A DNA stretch of 61,984 nucleotides from CAZDQL01 sp964507325 (GCA_964507325.1 CAZDQL010000032.1:1-61984); one strand, 5' to 3'. Counted from the stretch's first letter, positions 44,300 through 52,819 are shown. Made by a program: numbers and translations. The notes: a model not told the origin generated them from the sequence alone.

Positions 44300-45562
44300 G
44301 TGATCCCCTTCGACGCCCTCATCTTCGATCTGGACGGCACCCTGGTCGCCACCGAGCGCTTCTGGCCCGACGCCGCCCGCGCCGGGGCGCGCCGCGCCTT
44401 CACGGAGCTGGGCCTGGAGCGCGACCTGCCCACCACCGCGGAGTGGATGGACATGGTCGGCCGGCCGATCGACGAGGCGTTCGCGCGCGTCTTCTCCGAC
44501 CTCTGCCCCGCCGACCGCGCCGTCGTGCAGGCGGCCTGCATCGAGGCGGAGACGCGCCTCCTGGGGGCGGGGCGGGCCGAGCTCCTGCCGGGGGTGGAAG
44601 AGACCCTCGACGGCCTGCGCGCCGCGGGGATCCCGACCGGGATCGCCAGCAACTGCTCCCAGGGCTACCTGGACGCCATGGTCCAGGGGCTGGGGCTCGG
44701 GCGCTGGATCGACGAGGCGCGCTGCCTCCACACCCCGGGGATCGCCGACAAGGCGGGGATGATCGAGGACCTGCTGCTCACCTTCGGCACGCGCAGTGCC
44801 GTGATGGTGGGGGATCGCCTGGCCGACCGCGACGCGGCCTGGGCCAACGGTCTGCCCCACGTCCACCTGTCGCGCGGCTACGCCGGTCCCGGGGAGGCGG
44901 TGCCCTGCGAAGCGGTGATCGACGGCATGGACGCCCTGCTCCCCCGCTTGAAGGCGCGCGCGCGTTGGCTGCGAGGGATTCTCGCGCGACTCGATCCCCC
45001 CGCGGGGGGCTCGATCGGCGTGACCGGTGGACCCGCCTGCGGCAAGTCCCTCTTCGCCCGGGACCTGGTGCGCGTGGAGGGTCGCGCCGTGGCGGTGTCC
45101 CTGGAGGTCTTCCGGCGCGATGGGGCGCCCACCGCGACCGACCCCCCCGCGAGCTTCGCCGTGGAGGCGTTGGTCGAGGAGCTCCTGGCGCCCCACGCCG
45201 CCGGCCGGACCGTCCTCCTGGAGCGCGACGGCGACCGGCTCGAGGTCCCGCCCGGGGCGTTGCTCGTGCTCGAAGGGCCCTTCCTCCTGCACCCCCTCAT
45301 CGCCGAGAGACTCGATCGGGTGCTGCACCTCGACGTCTCCGAGGAGCTCGCCCTGCGCCGCGTCGCCGGCAGGGACGCGCGCCTGGAGGGTCCCGGGCCC
45401 CTGATGGACCTGCGCTCGGAAGGGCTGGCGTTGCAGGCCACCTTCGAAGCCTCCCACCCCCCCGACGAGCGGGCGGATCTGGTGATCGACGCCGAGAACG
45501 CCCTCGGACCCGCAGCATCCTTCCACCCTCCCAGGGTTGCGCGGCCCCCTCGCCACGGCTAA
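44300..45562 (+). CDS. HAD phosphatase fused to a P-loop (uridine-kinase-like) domain
   Basis: Protein of 420 residues. The N-terminal half (about 1-220) is a HAD phosphatase of the phosphoglycolate/beta-phosphoglucomutase type, with FDLDGTLVAT, the SN motif in GIASNCSQG and MVGDRLADRDAAW. The C-terminal half (about 235-410) starts with GVTGGPACGKSLF, a Walker A loop, and ends like a uridine-kinase/NMN-kinase fold (LVLEGPFLLHPLIAERLDRVLHLDVS). Start is GTG 44300, the only start codon at the beginning of the HAD fold. Such fusions pair removal and addition of phosphate on one small molecule; the substrate is unknown. TAA stop at 45560. Confidence 0.75.
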   Translation: MIPFDALIFDLDGTLVATERFWPDAARAGARRAFTELGLERDLPTTAEWMDMVGRPIDEAFARVFSDLCPADRAVVQAACIEAETRLLGAGRAELLPGVEETLDGLRAAGIPTGIASNCSQGYLDAMVQGLGLGRWIDEARCLHTPGIADKAGMIEDLLLTFGTRSAVMVGDRLADRDAAWANGLPHVHLSRGYAGPGEAVPCEAVIDGMDALLPRLKARARWLRGILARLDPPAGGSIGVTGGPACGKSLFARDLVRVEGRAVAVSLEVFRRDGAPTATDPPASFAVEALVEELLAPHAAGRTVLLERDGDRLEVPPGALLVLEGPFLLHPLIAERLDRVLHLDVSEELALRRVAGRDARLEGPGPLMDLRSEGLALQATFEASHPPDERADLVIDAENALGPAASFHPPRVARPPRHG

Positions 45563-45585
45563 TCTCCTCGGTTCGAACGCCTGCA

Positions 45586-45602
45586 CCGAGCACCCAGCTC
45601 GG
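45586..45602. terminator. Hairpin between HAD-kinase gene and rpoZ
   Basis: CCGAGC (45586-45591) and GCTCGG (45597-45602) form a 6-bp stem with loop ACCCA in the 72-bp gap, 24 nt after the previous stop and 32 nt before rpoZ. It may be a terminator of the upstream gene or part of the rpoZ leader. No T-tract. Confidence 0.35.
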
Positions 45603-45634
45603 GCCAGCCCGGCCTCCCCTCGGGACGAGGTTCC

Positions 45635-45862
45635 ATGGACCTGACCCTTCCCCAGCGCCTCCAGCAGTCCGTGCAGGGGTCTTTTCACAAGACCGCCCTG
45701 CTGCAGAAGCGTGTCCGCGAGCTGATCCGCGGCGCGGCACCGCTGATCGAGACCCGCGAGGTCAACCCGATCAAGATCGCCTTCTTGGAGATGGAGAGGG
45801 GGCTGATCGAGTTGATTCTGGACGAGGACATGGGCGCCCCTCCGGCCTCCTCGAGCGAGTGA
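45635..45862 (+). CDS. rpoZ: Short RNA polymerase omega subunit
   Basis: Protein of 75 residues matching the short omega subunits seen in planctomycetes. The core pattern is KTALLQKRVRELIRG, then NPIKIAFLEMERGLIEL, the conserved helix pair that wraps the beta-prime C-terminus. The N-terminal MxR motif usual in proteobacterial omega is not obvious. GAGG lies 8 nt upstream. Its stop overlaps the lpxK start by 4 nt, placing rpoZ at the head of an LPS operon. Confidence 0.75.
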   Translation: MDLTLPQRLQQSVQGSFHKTALLQKRVRELIRGAAPLIETREVNPIKIAFLEMERGLIELILDEDMGAPPASSSE

Positions 45863-46953
45863 CAGCGAACTCACCCCCCTCCCCCCGGCGGATCGACCAC
45901 CGCCTCGCCGGGCGGGGAGGCGTGGTCGAGATCCTGCGCCTGCCGGCGCTGCTCTTCGGCGCGGCGGCGCGCCTCAGGGGCTTCCTCTACGCCCGGCGGC
46001 TGCTGCGCATCCGACGCCTCGACACCCCGGTGGTCAGCGTGGGCAACCTCAGCTCCGGGGGCACCGGCAAGACCCCGGCGGTGGTCTGGATCGCGCGCGT
46101 TCTGATCGCAGCGCAAGGCCGCCCCGGCATCCTCTCGCGGGGCTACCGCCGCCGCGCCGGGGAGTCGAGCGACGAGGCGCGGCTCCTGGCGCGCCTCCTG
46201 CCCGGGGTGCCCCACGTGGAGAACCCCGACCGGGTGGCGGGCGGTTCGCGCCTCGAGGAGCTCGGCGTGGACGCCATCCTGCTCGACGACGGCTTCCAGC
46301 ACCGCGCCCTGGCGCGCGACCTGGACATCGTGCTGGTGGACGCCACCCGTCCCTGGGGGCTGCCCCCGCCGCCGGGTGGCGGCGCGCCGGTGTGCGCGCT
46401 CCTGCCGCGCGGTCTCCTGCGCGAGCCCCCCCGCGCCTTGGCGCGCGCCGACGCCCTGGTCCTCACCCGCTGCGAGGCGGTTCCGGGGGAGGTGCTCGGT
46501 GCGCTGCGCCGGGAGCTGGAGGAGCTGGCGCCCGGCCGACCCCTGGCCCTCGCGCGTCACGCGCCCAGCGGTCTGCGCACCCTCGGCGGAGAAGCGCGGG
46601 AGCTCGCAGAGCTGCGCGGCCGAGAGGTCGACCTGGTGAGCGGCATCGGCAACCCCGAGGCCTTCCAGGCGACCGTCGCGGAGCTGGGTGCCGAGGTCGC
46701 GGCCCACCGCGTCTTCGACGACCACCACCACTTCCAGCCCGGCGACTTCGAGGGGCTCGGGACGCGCGCGTGCCTCGTGACCGCCAAGGACGCCGTCAAG
46801 CTGGAGGGGATCGCCCCTCCCGAAACCCTCGTGCTCGACGTGGAGCTGGCCTTCCTCGAAGGGGAGGACGCGCTGCGCGAGCTGCTCGCCGGCCTCCCCG
46901 AGGGGATCCGCCGCCGCGAGCGGGCCGCCCTGCACGAGGGGCTGCATGGCTAG
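45859..46953 (+). CDS. lpxK: Tetraacyldisaccharide 4'-kinase
   Basis: Inner-membrane-associated kinase (364 residues) that phosphorylates the lipid A precursor at the 4' position. The P-loop GNLSSGGTGKTP (about 55-66) and the family motif LLDDGFQHRALARDLDIVL (about 138-156) are intact; a C-terminal FDDHHHFQPGDF motif also matches. GTG start at 45859 overlaps the rpoZ stop; the gene overlaps the acyltransferase by 8 nt. It shows that the cell completes lipid A. Confidence 0.93.
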   Translation: MTANSPPSPRRIDHRLAGRGGVVEILRLPALLFGAAARLRGFLYARRLLRIRRLDTPVVSVGNLSSGGTGKTPAVVWIARVLIAAQGRPGILSRGYRRRAGESSDEARLLARLLPGVPHVENPDRVAGGSRLEELGVDAILLDDGFQHRALARDLDIVLVDATRPWGLPPPPGGGAPVCALLPRGLLREPPRALARADALVLTRCEAVPGEVLGALRRELEELAPGRPLALARHAPSGLRTLGGEARELAELRGREVDLVSGIGNPEAFQATVAELGAEVAAHRVFDDHHHFQPGDFEGLGTRACLVTAKDAVKLEGIAPPETLVLDVELAFLEGEDALRELLAGLPEGIRRRERAALHEGLHG

Positions 46954-47938
46954 CCCCTACGACCACCTCACGATCGGCGGCACGCGCTCCGAACACCTCC
47001 CCTTCGAACCAGCCACGGCGGGGCACTGGCGCAACGGGATCGGAGCCTGGACCCAGTACCTCGCCGCGCGCGCGACGCTGGCGATCACCGCGCGCCTGCC
47101 CCGTCTCCTGCGCGATTCCCTGGTGGGCGGCGTCGCGCGCCTGGCGATGGGCTTCGACGATCGGCACCGCGAACCGGCGTGCGACTTCGTGCGCACCGCT
47201 CTGCCCGACCGCGACTCGGCCGAGGTCGTGCGCCTGGTGCGGGGCGCCTACCGCCACCTGTTCGAGGTCGCCCTGGAGAGCGAGCGCATGAACGCCAAGC
47301 TCCTGGGCCGTCCCCTCGGCGAGCACTTCGAATTCGAGTTCTGCCCCGGATTCCACGAGCTGGTCGCCCGCGCGGAGGGCGGCCTCTTCATCACGCCCCA
47401 CATCGGCAACTGGGAGGTGATCGGCATGCCGCTGGCGGCGATGGGGTTCTCCCCCCTCACCGCGGTGGGCAAGCCCCTGCGCAACGGGCCGATGGCGCGC
47501 CACCTGCAGCGCCGGCGCCAGGCCTTCGGGGGCTACTTCGTGCCGCGCGAAGGCGCCATGCGCAGCGTGCCCGCCATCGTGCGCGCGGGGGGCGGGGTGG
47601 TGCTCTTCCTCGACCAGCGGGGGCGCAAGAAGCCGATCCTGGCCGACTTCTTCGGCCGCCCGGCCCACAGCGATCGCAGCGCGGGGGTCCTGGTGCGGCG
47701 CGTCGGGGCGCCGCTGGTGGTGCTCGCCTGCTACGCCACCGAGTGTCCCTGGCGCTACCGCATGGTCTTCCAGCGCATCGTGACCCCCGAAGAGCTCAGC
47801 GGTTCGAGTCCGGCGCAGGTGATGGCTATCATCAACCGCGAGATGGAGGTCCTGATCCGGCGCCATCCCGAGCAGTACTTCTGGCTCCACGACCGCTACA
47901 AGGGGGCTCCCGCGAGCTCCCCGCCACCACCCGCCTGA
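46946..47938 (+). CDS. lpxL: Lipid A late acyltransferase (LpxL/HtrB family)
   Basis: Membrane-associated acyltransferase of 330 residues that adds secondary acyl chains to lipid A. The catalytic HX4E motif appears as THIGNWEVIG (about 151-160), followed by FLDQRGRKKP. A hydrophobic N-terminal segment lies at about 36-55. It overlaps lpxK and is followed 4 nt later by hldE. Whether it adds laurate, myristate or another chain cannot be read from the sequence. Confidence 0.88.
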   Translation: MASPYDHLTIGGTRSEHLPFEPATAGHWRNGIGAWTQYLAARATLAITARLPRLLRDSLVGGVARLAMGFDDRHREPACDFVRTALPDRDSAEVVRLVRGAYRHLFEVALESERMNAKLLGRPLGEHFEFEFCPGFHELVARAEGGLFITPHIGNWEVIGMPLAAMGFSPLTAVGKPLRNGPMARHLQRRRQAFGGYFVPREGAMRSVPAIVRAGGGVVLFLDQRGRKKPILADFFGRPAHSDRSAGVLVRRVGAPLVVLACYATECPWRYRMVFQRIVTPEELSGSSPAQVMAIINREMEVLIRRHPEQYFWLHDRYKGAPASSPPPPA

Positions 47939-47942
47939 CGCG

Positions 47943-49445
47943 ATGATCGACACCTCCACCCTGGAGCGCCGTCTCGAGAGCCTGGGTCACCCGCGAGTCG
48001 TGATCGTGGGGGACCTGATCATGGACCGCTACGTGCTCGGAGACGTGGGGCGCATCTCCCCCGAGGCGCCGATCCCCGTCCTGGCGGCGCGCGGGACGGA
48101 GCTCAGGCTCGGTGGCGCGGGCAACGTGGCCGCCAACCTGCGCAGCATGGGGGCCGAGGTCACGGTGGTGGGGGTCATCGGGGAGGACGAGCTGGGGCGC
48201 GAGCTCGGGCGCAAGCTCGAGGAGGAGGGGATCGACGCCTCCCACCTGGTCGTCGACCCCAGCCGCCCGACGATCGAGAAGACGCGCATGATGAGCGGTG
48301 TCCAGCAGATGTTGCGCGTCGACTGGGAGGACCTGCGCCCGATCGACGGCGCGCCGCGGGAGGCGGTGCTGGCCAGCCTCTCCGAGGTGGTCGCCAACGC
48401 GGACGCGGTGGTGCTCTCCGACTACGGCAAGGGGCTGCTCACCCGCGAGGTGATCGCGGCGACGATCGGCGAGGCGCGCCTGCGGGACGTGCCGCTGCTC
48501 GTCGATCCGAAGGGGCGCGAATACGCGCGTTACCGCGGCGCGACCCTGATCACTCCCAACAAGAGGGAGGCGGAGCAAGCCCTCGGCCGCCGCATCCCCT
48601 CCCACGAAGCCCTGCGCCAGGCGGCCGACGACCTGATCGGAGAGGCAGAGTTGGCGATGATCGCCATCACCCTGGGGGCGGACGGGATCTACTACCGCAC
48701 CGCCGCGGAGCTCGGGCCTCTGATCGAGGGACGCGCCCCCGCCATGGCGCGCGCCGTCTACGACGTCACGGGTGCCGGGGACACGGTGGTGGCGCACCTG
48801 GCCCTCTACCTCGCCGATCGGATCGCGATCGACGAGGCGGTGGCGCTCGCCAACCACGCGGCGGGGATCGTGGTGGCCAAGCTCGGGACCCACTCCGTCA
48901 CCCGCGGGGAGCTCGCGGCGCGGCTCGCGGAGGGCCTGCCCCACGAGGGCAAGGTGCTCGACGCCACCAGCCTGGGGCCGGCGCTCGAGGCCTGGAGGCG
49001 CGAGGGTCAGCGGATCGTCTTCACCAACGGCTGCTTCGACGTCCTGCACGTCGGTCACGTCGACTACCTGCGCTTCGCCCGTTCGCGGGGGGACGTGCTG
49101 CTCGTGGGGGTCAACAGCGACGCCAGCGTGGCGCGGCTCAAGGGGCCCGAGCGACCGGTGAACCTGCTGGAGGATCGGCTCAAGGTGCTGGCGGCGATGG
49201 AGATGGTGGACGCGGTGATCTCCTTCGAGGAGGACACCCCCAAGGCCTTGATCGAGAGCGTCACTCCCGACGTCCTGGTCAAGGGGGAGGACTGGGCGGA
49301 CAAGGGAGTCGTCGGCCGCGAGTGGGTCGAGAGCCACGGCGGCCAGGTGGTCCTGGCGCCCCTGGTGCCGGGACGCTCCACCACGGCCATCCTCGAGCGA
49401 GTGCGCGAGGGAGAGAGCGCGTCGGAACGGCGGGCGAGTCCGTGA
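47943..49445 (+). CDS. hldE: Bifunctional heptose-7-phosphate kinase / heptose-1-phosphate adenylyltransferase
   Basis: Cytoplasmic two-domain enzyme (500 residues; E. coli HldE is 477) that makes ADP-heptose for the LPS core. The ribokinase-like kinase domain (about 1-330) shows GDLIMDRYVLGDVGRISPE, LGGAGNVAAN and the catalytic DVTGAGDTV. The nucleotidyltransferase domain (about 345-490) begins FTNGCFDVLHVGHVDYL and ends with PGRSTTAILERV. It fits with the GT9 transferase. The stop overlaps the permease start by 4 nt. Confidence 0.95.
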   Translation: MIDTSTLERRLESLGHPRVVIVGDLIMDRYVLGDVGRISPEAPIPVLAARGTELRLGGAGNVAANLRSMGAEVTVVGVIGEDELGRELGRKLEEEGIDASHLVVDPSRPTIEKTRMMSGVQQMLRVDWEDLRPIDGAPREAVLASLSEVVANADAVVLSDYGKGLLTREVIAATIGEARLRDVPLLVDPKGREYARYRGATLITPNKREAEQALGRRIPSHEALRQAADDLIGEAELAMIAITLGADGIYYRTAAELGPLIEGRAPAMARAVYDVTGAGDTVVAHLALYLADRIAIDEAVALANHAAGIVVAKLGTHSVTRGELAARLAEGLPHEGKVLDATSLGPALEAWRREGQRIVFTNGCFDVLHVGHVDYLRFARSRGDVLLVGVNSDASVARLKGPERPVNLLEDRLKVLAAMEMVDAVISFEEDTPKALIESVTPDVLVKGEDWADKGVVGREWVESHGGQVVLAPLVPGRSTTAILERVREGESASERRASP

Positions 49446-50260
49446 GCGGCCGCGCTCGGGCGCTGCTACCCCTGGCCGGCTTCGCGATCGCCGCTGTGAG
49501 CGCGATGTGCGGTATCGGAGGCGGGCTCTTCGCGGTGCCGATCCTGCACTACCTCTTCCACCTGTCGCTGGCCCGCTCGGTGGCCACCGCGCTCTGTCTC
49601 GTGTGGTGCGTGGCCCTCTCGTCGACGGTGAGCGAGCTCCTGCACCCGGGGGGAGCGATCCTCTGGACAGTGGTGGGAGTCCTGGTGATCACCTCCCTGG
49701 CGGGGACCCAGGTCGGCTACCGGGCGGCGCGCACGATACCGACGCGGGGGTTGAAGGCGCTCTTTTGCGTGGCGCTCCTGAGTGTGGGGATCCGGGTGCT
49801 GGTGGGGAGCGGGGGGGCGGCCTCCGCGCCCCTGGAGGGGTTCGAGCTGGAGCCGGCCTCGCTCCTCGCGGTGGCGGCGATCGGCTTCTTCGCCGGAGTG
49901 GTCGTGCCGCTGCTCGGGGTGGGGGGCGGATTGGTGGTGGTGCCGGCGCTCCTGCTCTGCCTGCCCGAGGCGGGTTTCCTGGGGGCGCGCGCGGCGGCGC
50001 TGGCGACTGCGGTGGTGAGTGCCTCCCGCTCCCTCTGGCTCTACCAGCGGGACGGACTGATCGACTGGAAGGCGGGGGGCTTCTTCGGCGTCGGGGCGGT
50101 GGTCGGAGCGGCGGTGGGGGTGGCGCTGGTGCACCTCCCCGGGGCCGCGACGGTGGGGCAGGCGATTCTGGGGGTCGCGCTCTTGATGGCCGCCGTGCGC
50201 TTCGGGATGGACGTGCGGCGTGGCGGCACGAAGGACGCGGACGAGGAGCAGGACGCCTAG
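49442..50260 (+). CDS. TauE/SafE-family membrane permease
   Basis: Integral membrane protein of 272 residues with about eight hydrophobic segments. The duplicated family motif is visible twice, SAMCGIGGGLFAVPILHY near residue 19 and VVVPLLGVGGGLVVVPALL near residue 156. Family members export sulfite, sulfoacetate or other organosulfur anions; the substrate here is unknown. It starts at GTG 49442 overlapping hldE and ends in a hairpin at 50255-50270. Confidence 0.82.
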   Translation: MSGRARALLPLAGFAIAAVSAMCGIGGGLFAVPILHYLFHLSLARSVATALCLVWCVALSSTVSELLHPGGAILWTVVGVLVITSLAGTQVGYRAARTIPTRGLKALFCVALLSVGIRVLVGSGGAASAPLEGFELEPASLLAVAAIGFFAGVVVPLLGVGGGLVVVPALLLCLPEAGFLGARAAALATAVVSASRSLWLYQRDGLIDWKAGGFFGVGAVVGAAVGVALVHLPGAATVGQAILGVALLMAAVRFGMDVRRGGTKDADEEQDA

Positions 50261-50270
50261 TACCGTAGGC
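50255..50270. terminator. Hairpin over the TauE/SafE stop codon
   Basis: GCCTA (50255-50259) and TAGGC (50266-50270) pair perfectly around GTACCG, with the TAG stop (50258-50260) at the top of the stem. It lies only 3 nt before the next start, so it may limit read-through or shape translation of the WaaP-like gene. Confidence 0.35.
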
Positions 50271-50273
50271 CCT

Positions 50274-51017
50274 GTGGAGTCTCTCCCTGTGCCGCACGCC
50301 CGGTCGGGATCGGCGGACGACCTGACCGAGCTCCTCACGGTCCGGCCGCGCCACTTCCTGAGGGCGGTGCCCGGGCGCGAGACCTTCCTCTGGCCGGAGG
50401 GTCCCCCCGACGCCCTGGTCGTCAAGCGCACCCGCGGGGACCTGTCCCGGGATCGTTGGTACGACCGCCTGCGCGGGCACGGCGTGCGCTCTCCCGGGCA
50501 GCGCGAGTACGAGAACCTCTCGGCCCTGGCGGAAGCGGGGGTAACCGTTCCCGTCGCCGTGGGTTGGGCCCGCGGAGCGGGGGAGCTGTCGCTCGTCGCC
50601 ATGGAGCGGGTGCCCCACGAGCGGACCCTGCGCGACGAGGCGGGCTCGCCCTCACCGGCGGGCTGCCCCGAGCGCTTGACCGCCCTGGTGCAGCTCGTCC
50701 TGCGCCTGCACCGCGCGGGCTGGTACCACCGCGACCTCTACCTGCAGCACTTCCTGATCGGGGCCGACGACCGACTGGTCCTGATCGACGTGGGGCGCGC
50801 CCGGTGCGAGAAGCGGCCGCGCCGGCGTTGGTTCGTGAAGGACCTGGCGGCGCTCCTGCACTCGACGCCGGCGGAGGTGCCCCTGCGCACGCGGCTGCGC
50901 TTCCTGGTGGACTACCTGAACGGGCGCGGGATTCACGGCCGGGCGCGCCGGCGGCGCTGGGCGCGGGCGGTCGGCACCAAGGCGCGGCGGTTGGGAGCGC
51001 ACCGGCCGCGGTGGTAA
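50274..51017 (+). CDS. Lipopolysaccharide kinase (WaaP/Kdo-kinase family)
   Basis: Protein-kinase-fold enzyme of 247 residues, likely to phosphorylate an inner-core sugar of LPS. The catalytic loop is WYHRDLYLQHFLIG (about 157-170), and LIDVGRAR supplies the metal-binding Asp. The pattern PGQREYENLSALAEAGV corresponds to the glutamate helix and hinge. GTG 50274 is the most upstream plausible start; no strong Shine-Dalgarno is seen. It follows the LPS operon and converges with the DUF1080 gene. Confidence 0.78.
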   Translation: MESLPVPHARSGSADDLTELLTVRPRHFLRAVPGRETFLWPEGPPDALVVKRTRGDLSRDRWYDRLRGHGVRSPGQREYENLSALAEAGVTVPVAVGWARGAGELSLVAMERVPHERTLRDEAGSPSPAGCPERLTALVQLVLRLHRAGWYHRDLYLQHFLIGADDRLVLIDVGRARCEKRPRRRWFVKDLAALLHSTPAEVPLRTRLRFLVDYLNGRGIHGRARRRRWARAVGTKARRLGAHRPRW

Positions 51018-51033
51018 CCCGCGCCGCACCGCG
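51007..51033. terminator. Hairpin over the WaaP-like stop codon
   Basis: CGCGGTG (51007-51013) and CACCGCG (51027-51033) form a perfect 7-bp stem whose 13-nt loop contains the TAA stop. The converging DUF1080 stop codon follows 3 nt later. No T-tract. Confidence 0.4.
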
Positions 51034-51035
51034 CG

Positions 51036-51803
51036 TCAGAGGCGCCGCGCCCAGATGTTGCGGAAGCGCACGGGGTTGCTGTGGTCCTGCAGCCGGATCG
51101 GTCCCTCGAAGCCGTGGGGCCGGTAGCTGGGCAGGGCGCGGTGCGTGGTCGCGCCCAGGAAGGCGCGGTCGAGGTGGACGAAGACCCCGTTGTGGATCAC
51201 CGTCACCCGGGCGGGCTCGACGAGCTCGGAGTCCTCGAAGCGCGGGGCGCGGAAGAGGATGTCGTAGCTCTGCCACTCCCCCGGCGGGCGCGAGGCGTTG
51301 AAGTCGGGGGGGTACTGGCCGTACATCGCCGCGCACTGCCCGTCGGGGTAGGTCGGATTCTCGAAGCTGTCGAGGATCTGCACCTCGTAGACCCCCATCA
51401 GGAACACGCCGCTGTTGCCGCGCCCCTGGGAGCTGCCCGTCGGATTGGCCGGCAAGGCGAACTCCAGGTGCAGTTGGCAGTCACCGAAGTGCTCGCGGGT
51501 CCCGATGGTGCCCGTGCCGTTGACCCGCATGAAGCCGTCGCGCACCTCCCACTCGGCGGGGCCGTCGCGCCCCTCCCAGAGGGAGAGGTCGCTGCCATCG
51601 AAGAGCACCACGGCGTCCGAGGGCGGGGCCCCCGGCTTCTCGCCTGGGATCACCGGCGCGGGCCAGGGGCGCTCGCCGTGCACGCGGTACTCCCCTCCGG
51701 GGAGCAAGGGGGTGTCGTCGTAGGTGACCTTGTCTTGGACGGCGATCGCCAGGCCGGCCAGGGCCGGCAGGGCGAGGTAGGTGAGGCGGTGGGGGAGCTT
51801 CAT
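51036..51803 (-). CDS. Secreted DUF1080 protein (3-keto-disaccharide hydrolase-type, LamG-like)
   Basis: Exported protein of 255 residues with a signal peptide (LTYLALPALAGLAIAVQD). The DUF1080 domain has the entry motif VVLFDGSDLSLWEGRDG, the core GNSGVFLMGVYEVQILDS and the C-terminal GPIRLQDHSNPVRFRNIWAR. Members of this family hydrolyse 3-keto-glycosides and are abundant in planctomycetes. Start ATG 51803. No sugar-oxidising partner gene is adjacent. Confidence 0.85.
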   Translation of the reverse strand: MKLPHRLTYLALPALAGLAIAVQDKVTYDDTPLLPGGEYRVHGERPWPAPVIPGEKPGAPPSDAVVLFDGSDLSLWEGRDGPAEWEVRDGFMRVNGTGTIGTREHFGDCQLHLEFALPANPTGSSQGRGNSGVFLMGVYEVQILDSFENPTYPDGQCAAMYGQYPPDFNASRPPGEWQSYDILFRAPRFEDSELVEPARVTVIHNGVFVHLDRAFLGATTHRALPSYRPHGFEGPIRLQDHSNPVRFRNIWARRL

Positions 51804-51885
51804 GGCGAGCGCGATTCTACCCCTTGCCCGCCGGGGGATAGACTCACCGCCGATCCAGTGCCCAGAGACCCCCGCGAGGACGCCC

Positions 51886-52802
51886 ATGGCCAGCACCGCC
51901 GATGACCTCCCCGATCCGCCCGAGCTCGTCTCCACACGCCGCGACGGCGACCTGGTGTGGCTCACCATCGAGCGCCCCGAGGTGATGAACTGCCTCTCGC
52001 TGCCGACCCTGCGCCGGCTGCGGGCCCTGATGGAGGAGATCGCCGCGGACCTCTCGATCCGCTGCGTCCTCTTCACGGGAGCGGGGGAGCGCGCCTTCTG
52101 CGCGGGGGCCGACCTGACCGAGCGCCGCGGCATGAGCCCTGAAGAGGTGGCGCTCTTCATGCAGACGATCCGCGCCACGATGCGCGACGTCCAGGCCCTG
52201 CCCCAGCCCACCATCGCGGTGGTGAACGGCTTCGCCCTCGGGGGGGGCTGCGAGCTGATGCTCGCCTGCGACCTGCGCGTCACCGCCGCGCACGCCAAGT
52301 TCGGCCTGCCGGAGACCACCCTGGCGATCATCCCCGGCGCGGGGGGCACCCAGCGCCTGCCGCGCCTGATCGGGCGCAACCGCGCCAAGGACCTGATCCT
52401 CACCGGCCGGCGCCTGGACGCCGAGGAGGCGCACCGCATCGGTCTGGTGGACCGCGTCGCGGGAGAGGCGGGGGTGATCGAAATGGCGGGGGGGGGGGGG
52501 GGGGGGCGGCGGCGGCGCCGGGGCGGGGGGGGGGGGGGGGCGGGGGCCGGGCGGCGGGCGCGGGGGGGGGTGTGGGGGGGGTTATCTAATTGGCGCGCGT
52601 GCGGGCGGCGCTGCGCGCGCGCAACGGTCCGGTGGCGGTGCGGGCCGCGAAGGCCGCGATCGACCAGGGGATGGAGGTGCCCCTCGCCGAGGGCTTGGCG
52701 GTGGAGGCGACCTGCTACGAAGAGGTCATCCCCACCCAGGATCGGCTGGAGGCGTTGGCGGCCTTCGCGGAGAAGCGTCGGCCGGTCTTCGAGGGACGCT
52801 AG
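51886..52802 (+). pseudogene. Enoyl-CoA hydratase/isomerase gene broken by a 107-bp G-rich insertion
   Basis: Crotonase-fold enzyme. The first part (about 200 residues) has ERAFCAGADLTER, the oxyanion motif GFALGGGCELMLACD and LPETTLAIIPGAGGTQRLPR. At 52488 the frame enters a block of almost pure G and then shifts. Removing the 107 nt between two TGGCG copies (52484 and 52591) rejoins the frame exactly as GVIEMARVRAALRARNGPVAV and yields 269 residues, the usual family size. The gene is therefore probably intact in the organism and the break an artefact. Stop TAG at 52800. Confidence 0.8.
52484..52591. other. Low-complexity poly-G block, probable sequencing or assembly artefact
   Basis: It includes a run of 19 G (52488-52506) and one of 16 G (52525-52540), with almost no A or T until GTTATCTAATT at 52581-52591. 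It is bounded by the 5-nt direct repeat TGGCG. Poly-G is the no-signal call in two-colour sequencing. Nothing else in the window has this composition. Confidence 0.75.
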
Positions 52803-52819
52803 TCGGCGCTACTCGCCGA
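52803..52819. terminator. Hairpin between convergent enoyl-CoA hydratase and lamin-tail genes
   Basis: TCGGCG (52803-52808) and CGCCGA (52814-52819) flank CTACT, so the minus-strand TAG stop lies in the loop and the plus-strand TAG ends right before the stem. No T-tract. Confidence 0.4.

Noticed and set aside
45570..45579. GGTTCGAAC resembling a tRNA T-arm
   Set aside because: No acceptor stem, anticodon arm or D-arm can be paired around it.
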